This document shows, piece by piece, positions 56,906 through 64,000 of a stretch of DNA of 64,000 bases. This DNA is from Paraliobacillus sp. PM-2. Its GTDB lineage: Bacteria > Bacillota > Bacilli > Bacillales > Amphibacillaceae. The notes beneath the pieces were generated by a model. The model saw only the letters and a program-made list of their open reading frames with translations, searched no databases and was not told the DNA's origin. The translations under genes and the position numbers were made by a program. The DNA lies in assembly GCF_001368815.1 (NCBI RefSeq), contig NZ_CTEI01000001.1, forward strand, positions 620,001 through 684,000, in the 5' to 3' direction. Positions within the stretch are counted from its first letter, which is position 1. Each line of letters starts with the position of its first letter.

Positions 56906-56951
56906 TAAAAGAATTTTCATGGTGAATCTTAGGCTGTTTATAGTAGCATAA

Positions 56952-56990
56952 GAAAAAGACGTCTTTAATCTATGAAAAGGCGTCTTTTTC
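56952..56990. terminator. terminator after the LCP gene, probably bidirectional
   Basis: GAAAAAGACG / CGTCTTTTTC with a 19-nt loop. T-rich on both sides, so it would also stop transcripts coming from the orphan riboswitch on the - strand. Confidence 0.75.
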
Positions 56991-57083
56991 ATTAAAAAAT
57001 AATCCACAAGAAACACACAGTTTCTGACCAAAGCTTACTAATAATCACTGCTACTGCTGTGATTATTCTTTTCTAGAAATATT

Positions 57084-57160
57084 CGATAACTGGCAAGCGT
57101 AGTTTCCCGTAGCTCCTATAGTTTTGCGTCACCATCTTTCAATGGTTTTGCCCTTTTCGT
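57084..57160 (-). promoter_or_regulatory. cyclic di-GMP-I riboswitch aptamer without a clear target gene
   Basis: On the - strand: GGGCAAAACC (57153-57144), hairpin CCATT-GAAA-GATGG, GTGACGCAAAACTATAGGAG and closing GCTTGCCAGTTATCG. These follow the GEMM-I order. Downstream is a 9-bp hairpin AATAATCAC / GTGATTATT (about 57067-57040), whose left arm could instead pair with TGTGGATTATT near 57005-56995, then the LCP terminator. No ORF with a ribosome binding site follows. Confidence 0.8.
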
Positions 57161-57238
57161 GAAAGTTTGATGAAAAGATAAATCCGTGGATTATTTGAAG
57201 TGATAGGAATAGAAGAGTTGTTTCAATCAGGTTCATGC

Positions 57239-57442
57239 TTAATTTTTTTTATTTGTTGAAGCAATATAATCATATATTAATTTATCTAATTCCTGTGAAA
57301 CAGTTATTACATCTTGTTTGTTTTTTGTGCACTTATAGTACTGGTACATTTGATGCCTTAGTTTCTCTATTTCCTCTAGTTTTTCCTTGTCTGTTTTATC
57401 AAGTGATAGGTTTTGATCTTGCAGTGCTAGGATTATGCTCAC
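57239..57442 (-). CDS. Spo0E-like aspartyl-phosphate phosphatase
   Basis: Product of ~67 residues. The segment EIEKLRHQMYQYYKC followed by VSQELDKLIYDYI is the Spo0E-family two-helix signature, including the SQxLD motif that contacts phosphorylated Spo0A. It would dephosphorylate Spo0A~P and delay sporulation. The GTG start has only a weak AAGG very close upstream, so the exact start is uncertain. A dre-like sequence lies 24 nt upstream. Confidence 0.8.
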   Translation of the reverse strand: MSIILALQDQNLSLDKTDKEKLEEIEKLRHQMYQYYKCTKNKQDVITVSQELDKLIYDYIASTNKKN

Positions 57443-57465
57443 CGCCTTACATTCATTTTGATAAT

Positions 57466-57481
57466 ATTAGTCTATACCAAT
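57466..57481 (-). promoter_or_regulatory. dre-like site upstream of the spo0E-like gene
   Basis: On the - strand ATTGGTATAGACTAAT shares its first 12 bases with the nagA operator at 47153. The right half is degenerate. Regulatory meaning is inferred. Confidence 0.35.
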
Positions 57482-57612
57482 TACGAACGAAAGTAAACAG
57501 ATGAAATTTATATATTTATGTCGATAAATGTCTGCTGTTAACAATAGAAACTAGTGTATTATAATTACGACTAAGATACTAATAATATCATAAAAATATG
57601 GTTCTACGTCAA

Positions 57613-58961
57613 ATGTTGGGGTAGGAGTACTTGCTCCTATCCCTTAACCTACTTGAAAATCTAAATCTTTATATTGATGATGCAATAATACACGTAACCT
57701 TAATCGATCATATCGTTTAAAGCCGAATGCATTACGTTTAATAACCTTGGTTTGATTATTTAAGCCTTCGACAAACCCATTGTTATAACCAAAGGCAAAA
57801 CTATTTAGCACTTCTGGTTGCCAATTTTTAATCGTACCAATAGCTTGGATAAACGCTTCCATGCCTGACTTTTCTACTTGGGTGTAAAAGCGATATAAGC
57901 CTTGTTTAATCTCACCTAAATCTTTCGTTCCAGTCTTCGCTTCATCAAACCAAGAACGAAATGCCTCTTTTAAACCATAGGCTGTTCGTAAATCCTCTGA
58001 TAAACTTAAATACCTTTCTAAATACCAATGTTGCTTATCCGTAAGATCCTCATATCGTTTGTAGAAAACATGCTTCATTCGTTTACACTTCTTACGATCA
58101 TAATCATGAAAGTCCTTCTGAACACGTCTTCGTACCCGTTCTAATGCCCAATAAATGTACCGACAAAAGTGAAAGCGATCTGCGATAATGATTGGATTTC
58201 CTAAGGCTTTTTTTACGGCTGCTTTAAAGCTGTAGCTCATATCCATGACAACCATCTTCACTTGAGATCCCTTTTTCGCTAAGTACTTTTTAACTGTACG
58301 TACCGAACGGTTTGGCAAAATATCAAGGGGGACGCCTGTTTCTCCATTTGCGACGATCACTTGGTACTTCCCTTCTGATGTATCGCCTTTATATTCATCG
58401 ATAGCTATTACTGGTGGCAACGTATCCACCTCTTTTAATCTAGCAGCTGCCAGTTGGTCAAATCTACGTATCGCTGTTGCTTGCGATGTTCGGAACTGCC
58501 CCGCAGTATCTTTAAAGTTTTTTCCCTGAATAACGCGAAGCCCTAGGGCTTGATTCCATTCGATGGAATGCCTTTGATATCGCTCTACAACGTGGTTCTT
58601 CTCAGGAAATCTCTTTCCACAAGAACAGACATATCTACGCTTTCGATAAAATAAATAAGAGGTTCGCTCAAAGAGCTTTAAATGCTGCACTTTTTGTATT
58701 CTATAATCATGGATACGGCTTGTCCTCTTCCCACAAGCTGGACAACGGTGCTTCCTGACGGGTAACTTTACGTGTAAGTAAAAGTTTCCCTCCAACTCCT
58801 CCATCTTTGTTACAATGACACTTTCTAATCCAGGTAATTTCATGTTAAACTGCATATACACGCATCTCCTATCCCTTTGGTTTGTTTTTCGTCAATTCAA
58901 GTGTAAAGGATATAGGAGCTTGCGTGTTTTATTTTGCTTAATTTTTTTCATACCCCAACAT
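57613..58961 (-). mobile_element. ISL3-family insertion sequence
   Basis: Outer ends ATGTTGGGGTA (57613-57623) and TACCCCAACAT (58951-58961) are inverted repeats of 11 bp. Further inside, TGCTCCTATCCCTT and AAGGATATAGGAGCT give a second, imperfect inverted pair. One transposase gene fills the element, about 1.35 kb in all. No 8-bp target duplication is visible. Confidence 0.75.
57644..58855 (-). CDS. ISL3-family transposase
   Basis: About 403 residues. An N-terminal zinc-binding motif (RCPACGKRTSRIHD, VCSCGKRF) is followed by an HTH and a DDE domain: Asp in VIAIDEYKGD, Asp in VVMDMSYSF and Glu in NGFVEGLNNQTKVIKR. Complete and apparently intact. The ATG at 58855 has GGAG 10 nt upstream; a GTG two codons earlier is possible. 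Confidence 0.92.
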   Translation of the reverse strand: MQFNMKLPGLESVIVTKMEELEGNFYLHVKLPVRKHRCPACGKRTSRIHDYRIQKVQHLKLFERTSYLFYRKRRYVCSCGKRFPEKNHVVERYQRHSIEWNQALGLRVIQGKNFKDTAGQFRTSQATAIRRFDQLAAARLKEVDTLPPVIAIDEYKGDTSEGKYQVIVANGETGVPLDILPNRSVRTVKKYLAKKGSQVKMVVMDMSYSFKAAVKKALGNPIIIADRFHFCRYIYWALERVRRRVQKDFHDYDRKKCKRMKHVFYKRYEDLTDKQHWYLERYLSLSEDLRTAYGLKEAFRSWFDEAKTGTKDLGEIKQGLYRFYTQVEKSGMEAFIQAIGTIKNWQPEVLNSFAFGYNNGFVEGLNNQTKVIKRNAFGFKRYDRLRLRVLLHHQYKDLDFQVG

Positions 58962-59000
58962 ATATAATAGAGCCAAAAATATCCGCTCTGTGAAACATTA

Positions 59001-59036
59001 AAAGGCTATTCTCATCTTTAAAGGAGAATAGCCTTT
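59001..59036 (-). terminator. terminator after ppc
   Basis: Perfect 13-bp stem AAAGGCTATTCTC / GAGAATAGCCTTT, 17 nt past the ppc stop; short T-rich tail on the - strand. Confidence 0.78.
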
Positions 59037-59052
59037 AATAGTGTTAGAATGA

Positions 59053-61818
59053 TCAACCTGTGTTACGAAGTCCTGCTGCGATACCGTTAATTGTAAGTAA
59101 TACTTCTGTTAACAGAGTACTTAGTACTTCTTCATTTGCACCTTGTTTATCTTCCACTCGTAGTTGAGAGATTAAATTGACTTGAATTAAGTTTAATGGA
59201 TCTACTAAAGGATTACGCAAACGAACAGATTCTTTAATATTAGGTTTATGATCCATTAATTCTTCTTGTTGTGATATTTTTAGAACCATTGCTTTGGTTA
59301 GATTATATTCTTCTACAATTTGATCATAAATACGTGTTTGTATTGTTTTGTCTTCAATCATTTTTGTATATTCTTTTGCTGTTGTTAGATCTGCTTTGGT
59401 TAATGCCATTTGTAAATTATTAATGGTTGACTGGAAAAATGGCCAAGTATTATAAAGCTCTTGTAGCAATTCTAAATCATTGGTTTCTTCAATGAATTTA
59501 TAAAAACCAGTTCCAGCAGCAAACCAGGCAGGAAGAAGTTGTCTACTTTGTGTCCAAGCAAATACCCATGGAATCGCACGTAAATCTTCAAATCGATCAC
59601 TACCTTTACGTTTCATAGGACGTGAACCAATATTTAGTGCTCCCAATTCATTTAAAGGTGTTGCTTGATTGAAATAGCGTAAAAATCCATCATCATTAAA
59701 TACTAATGATTGATATTTTTGTAATGCATAATTAGAAATACTACTCATTGCTTTTTTTGCTTTTTCAGATGGCATTTCCTTTCGTCTTTCATCCTCTGTT
59801 AATCCAGCAATGGCTGTCATCATGGTCGTAGTTGCTTGTTCTAAACTACGGTATGCAATGTCTGTTAACAGGTAGCGAGAGGATAATACTTCACCCTGCT
59901 CTGTAATTTTCACCCCATCGCCTAATGTGATAGGTGGTTGGGATAAAAGACTTGTATATAATGGTCCACCACCACGACCTAGAGAACCACCACGTCCGTG
60001 GAAATATTTTAATTTCACGCCATAAGAAGAGGCGATAGAATGAATTTCCTCTTGTGCTTGATATAGTTCCCAGTTAGCAGTTAATGTTCCACCATCTTTA
60101 CTACTATCGGAATAACCGAGCATAATTTCTTGTAGATCACCACGTGCTTCTAAATGCTTACGATACAATGGAATATCAAATAATTTTTTAATCATGTTTG
60201 GACCATGTTTTAAATCATCAATTGTTTCTAATAATGGAGCAACATGTAGACGACTTTTCACATGTCCATTTGGATAGACACGATACAATCCTACTTCCTT
60301 TGCAAGAACAAGTACTTCAAGTAAGTCACTAACTGAAGCAGTCATACTTATTAAGTAAACCTCAATTGCACGCTCACCAAACACATCTTTTGCTTCTTTA
60401 ATCATTCGGAATGTATTAATCATTTCTTGCGTCTCATCTGAGAACTCATCGTAAATAGAGATAAGTGGACGAGGGTCTTCTAATACTTTAATTAATACTT
60501 CTAATTTTTCTTCTTCCTCTAGATCTTTGTAGGCTGGCGCGATATTTACTTGGCGTAAGATTTCTGCAATTGCACTTTCGTGTTCTCCGCTATGGTTACG
60601 CACATCAAGTGTGGCTAGATGGAATCCAAAAACTTCAACTTGACGAATCACTTTACGCAGTAATTTTATTGGATTGTTGGCCGGATGATGCATCATTAAA
60701 CTATCTTGAATCAGATGTAAATCATCGAGCAATGCATGTGCATCTCGGTACGCTCGTTCATCATCTTTTTCTGTATATTCAATTCGTTTTAACATTAGTC
60801 CGAGTTTAATTCGGTATACTTCATCTTCTTTATGCCAACCGTTATAGTTTAATTCTTTACGATCCATTTCGATGGACTGTAGAATCTCATCACTTACTTT
60901 TACTTTTTTCGTTGATTGACTTAATAATTCCTTCAGTCTATCTAATGAGTCTTTATATTTATTAAGTACGAGTGTTCGATGTTCCCTAATTGTTTGTAAA
61001 GTTGTTTTGGCAGTAACATTTGGATTACCATCACGATCGCCACCAATCCAAGAACCAAACCGAAGAAAGGAAGGGACGTGCCAACGCTTTTTATACTTTT
61101 CATAAAGTAAATCTTCTAAGTCTTGATGTAGGCGTGGTAATACTTCAAATAATACTTTATCAAAGAAATATAATCCGTTAGAAACTTCTTTCATTACAGA
61201 AGGTTTTTTCTCGCGAATTTCGGATGATTGCCATAATATTGTTATTTCATTTTCAATGGTCTCTTGAATGACCTTTTTAGAATATCGTGTATAGGAATGA
61301 TCCCAAGCCTTCAATAAATCTGCAATACGTTGGTGAATACGAAGCATGGTTCTTCTTGTTGCTTCCGTAGGGTGAGCTGTTATCACTAATTCTAAAGAAA
61401 GTTGTTCTAATAGTTCTCCGATTCTTTCTGGTGAGATATTGTTTTCGAATAAACGTTTCACACCATCTTCTAAAGAACCTGGTTGAATAATGGAATCATC
61501 TTGTGCTTGATATTCCCTGCGTCGCCTTCCGCGATATGTTTGCTCAGCAATATTGAACAAATGTAAATTCACAGAAAAGGCACGAATCACATTTTCTCGA
61601 AGTGGAGGTTCTAATTGGTCAATTTCTTGTTTAATTTTTACATAAATACTTGGATCTTGTGAATCTCTTAGTGAAGTTGTTAAGGTACGAATTTTATTTA
61701 CTTTTTCAAGTAATTCCTGGCCGCCTTCATGAAACAATACCCTATCTAAGATTTCATTTAAGTATTCCACGTCGCGATGTAGAGGTACGGTACTAGTTCC
61801 TTTCATATTTGTATCCAT
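59053..61818 (-). CDS. ppc: phosphoenolpyruvate carboxylase
   Basis: Product of 921 residues, normal for bacterial [16 protein letters not shown] holds the catalytic His; [25 protein letters not shown] and [14 protein letters not shown] are the phosphate- and bicarbonate-handling loops; C-terminus ends [11 protein letters not shown]. It replenishes oxaloacetate from PEP. The ATG at 61818 is preferred: AAGGAAG lies 9 nt upstream, while the GTG three codons earlier abuts it. Confidence 0.96.
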   Translation of the reverse strand: MDTNMKGTSTVPLHRDVEYLNEILDRVLFHEGGQELLEKVNKIRTLTTSLRDSQDPSIYVKIKQEIDQLEPPLRENVIRAFSVNLHLFNIAEQTYRGRRRREYQAQDDSIIQPGSLEDGVKRLFENNISPERIGELLEQLSLELVITAHPTEATRRTMLRIHQRIADLLKAWDHSYTRYSKKVIQETIENEITILWQSSEIREKKPSVMKEVSNGLYFFDKVLFEVLPRLHQDLEDLLYEKYKKRWHVPSFLRFGSWIGGDRDGNPNVTAKTTLQTIREHRTLVLNKYKDSLDRLKELLSQSTKKVKVSDEILQSIEMDRKELNYNGWHKEDEVYRIKLGLMLKRIEYTEKDDERAYRDAHALLDDLHLIQDSLMMHHPANNPIKLLRKVIRQVEVFGFHLATLDVRNHSGEHESAIAEILRQVNIAPAYKDLEEEEKLEVLIKVLEDPRPLISIYDEFSDETQEMINTFRMIKEAKDVFGERAIEVYLISMTASVSDLLEVLVLAKEVGLYRVYPNGHVKSRLHVAPLLETIDDLKHGPNMIKKLFDIPLYRKHLEARGDLQEIMLGYSDSSKDGGTLTANWELYQAQEEIHSIASSYGVKLKYFHGRGGSLGRGGGPLYTSLLSQPPITLGDGVKITEQGEVLSSRYLLTDIAYRSLEQATTTMMTAIAGLTEDERRKEMPSEKAKKAMSSISNYALQKYQSLVFNDDGFLRYFNQATPLNELGALNIGSRPMKRKGSDRFEDLRAIPWVFAWTQSRQLLPAWFAAGTGFYKFIEETNDLELLQELYNTWPFFQSTINNLQMALTKADLTTAKEYTKMIEDKTIQTRIYDQIVEEYNLTKAMVLKISQQEELMDHKPNIKESVRLRNPLVDPLNLIQVNLISQLRVEDKQGANEEVLSTLLTEVLLTINGIAAGLRNTG

Positions 61819-62114
61819 ATCATTCACTTCCTTTCAAAAAATTCTATTACTTTACTAGTAGATACTTTTTTTATTTTTGAGGATTGATGATTCGTTGGTT
61901 GCAGATGTTATTTTATAGACATAAATCTATTCTAACATGTTTTTTTGTTGAAATTAACTGAAAAGTTTGTAATTTTTAGTTGATTCCATTGTTTTTCTTG
62001 TATCTTAAATTAATAATACCTTATTTCCGACTAATAAAAGTCTATTTAAATAGTTTATCTGAATTAATGTCATTTGAAAAGTAAAAAAATTGAAGCAAAA
62101 AAATAAAATAACTA
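61819..62114. other. intergenic region upstream of ppc
   Basis: A+T-rich DNA with no convincing gene. A weak - strand promoter for ppc (TTAATT, 17 nt, TAGAAT) may lie around 61935-61965. Nothing else is seen before the glpK promoter. Confidence 0.35.
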
Positions 62115-62143
62115 TTGATAACGGTTACATTTTTGTTTATTAT
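62115..62143 (+). promoter_or_regulatory. glpK promoter overlapped by a cre site
   Basis: TTGATA (62115-62120), 17-nt spacer, TATTAT (62138-62143). The sequence TGATAACGGTTACA at 62116-62129 fits the CcpA cre consensus TGWNANCGNTNWCA at every fixed position. CcpA bound here would block the promoter. Confidence 0.8.
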
Positions 62144-62185
62144 AGAGTATGTAGCAAGCGAGCTGCATCCCTTCGCAAGTATTTG

Positions 62186-62253
62186 CCTGTGTCTTCCATA
62201 TATTGTGTTACCAACGTAATGGTGCAATATAAAGAAGATACAGGTGTTTTTTT
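62186..62253 (+). terminator. leader terminator upstream of glpK
   Basis: CCTGTGTCTTC with a further ATATTG arm pairs with CAATAT and GAAGATACAGG, followed by seven T residues. It sits between the promoter and glpK, as in Bacillus glp operons controlled by the GlpP antiterminator. GlpP is not in the window. Confidence 0.75.
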
Positions 62254-62335
62254 ATACAATAAAATCTGGAAAAATGACTTGGGTTTTTGACCTCAGCAGA
62301 TAAAGATTAAAATTTGGCATTAAAATTATTTTTGA

Positions 62336-63844
<1,509 letters not shown>

Positions 63845-63940
63845 TCCCTGTAGTTAACATAAAAATTATATTCTTTCTCTATCTTGTTAATGGTTCTCCT
63901 TTTTTTGCATATGCTAAAAGGGAAAAGGAGGTTATGCTAT

Positions 63941-64000
63941 ATGGCTAGAAATAGAGAAAGAGATCGCTCCCGAGGCATGATGTCTAAAAAACAAACAGCA
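63941..64000 (+). CDS. start of an unidentified basic protein (partial)
   Basis: ATG at 63941 with AAGGAGG about 9 nt upstream opens a frame beginning MARNRERDRSRGMMSKKQTA and running off the window. Strongly basic. Not recognised. Confidence 0.5.
   Translation, partial: MARNRERDRSRGMMSKKQTA

Noticed and set aside
56771-57031. A - strand ORF of 86 codons downstream of the orphan cyclic di-GMP riboswitch
   Set aside because: It has no ribosome binding site, starts at TTG, and most of it is antisense to the LCP gene and its terminator; composition looks random.
57235-57504. A + strand ORF of 89 codons
   Set aside because: It is antisense to the spo0E-like gene, which has a recognisable family signature, and has no ribosome binding site.
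57605-58970. Target-site duplication for the ISL3 element
   Set aside because: The bases flanking the 11-bp ends (CGTCAA-type on the left, ATATAA-type on the right) do not match.

Overview
The window looks like chromosome of a low-GC, spore-forming, motile member of the Bacillaceae. Evidence for this is the AGGAGG-type ribosome binding sites, A+T-rich intergenic DNA, TTG/GTG starts, S-box and cyclic-di-GMP-I riboswitches, a Spo0E-type phosphatase, an AbrB-type regulator, close matches to Bacillus subtilis YdaL/YdaM, YfmL, DbpA/YxiN, PgcA, MetI and CidAB/YwbGH, a CcpA-type cre site and a NagR-type dre site. The genus cannot be fixed from the sequence alone.

Layout. 0-1.8 kb: tail of an amino-sugar PTS permease, nanE and a convergent RpiR-type regulator. 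1.9-9.6 kb: a chemoreceptor, an RND/MMPL exporter with a secreted heptad-repeat partner and a divergent TetR regulator, and a sulfoquinovose-synthase-like epimerase. 9.8-14 kb: a second chemoreceptor, a glutamate-type symporter and a double-psi beta-barrel/DUF3889 protein. 14-23.3 kb: a cyclic-di-GMP-I riboswitch in front of a GGDEF-EAL enzyme, a convergent sodium:solute symporter under a SAM-I riboswitch, then a ydaL-ydaL-ydaM-like exopolysaccharide operon. 23.3-30.4 kb: a third chemoreceptor, a phosphoesterase, a DEAD-box helicase, hemolysin III and an arsRBC operon. 30.6-41.5 kb: ROK kinase, SAM-I riboswitch with metI, CNNM/CorC protein, sugar epimerase, unknown membrane protein, dbpA, an oxidoreductase and CoA-disulfide reductase/rhodanese behind a CstR-like operator. 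41.6-44.4 kb: CocE-type hydrolase with a self-regulating TetR. 44.5-51.3 kb: tRNA-Ser(CGA), ctaB, an AbrB-type gene, SIS protein, nagA-nagB and cidR-cidA-cidB. 51.4-57 kb: a divergent Prs paralogue, pgcA, an EAL phosphodiesterase and an LCP ligase. 57-59 kb: an orphan cyclic-di-GMP-I riboswitch, a spo0E-like gene and an ISL3-type insertion sequence. 59-64 kb: ppc and glpK with cre and leader terminator.

Themes. Amino-sugar catabolism appears twice (nanE/PTS and nagAB). Cyclic-di-GMP appears as two riboswitches, one GGDEF-EAL protein, one EAL protein and the Yda-type exopolysaccharide genes. Sulfur metabolism appears as two S-boxes, a CstR-like promoter and a sulfoquinovose-synthase homologue. 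A dispersed family of about eleven palindromic repeats (consensus near GGGACAAGGGGTCTGACC plus its mirror half) sits almost only just after stop codons, in three clusters, and several copies look like ready-made terminators.
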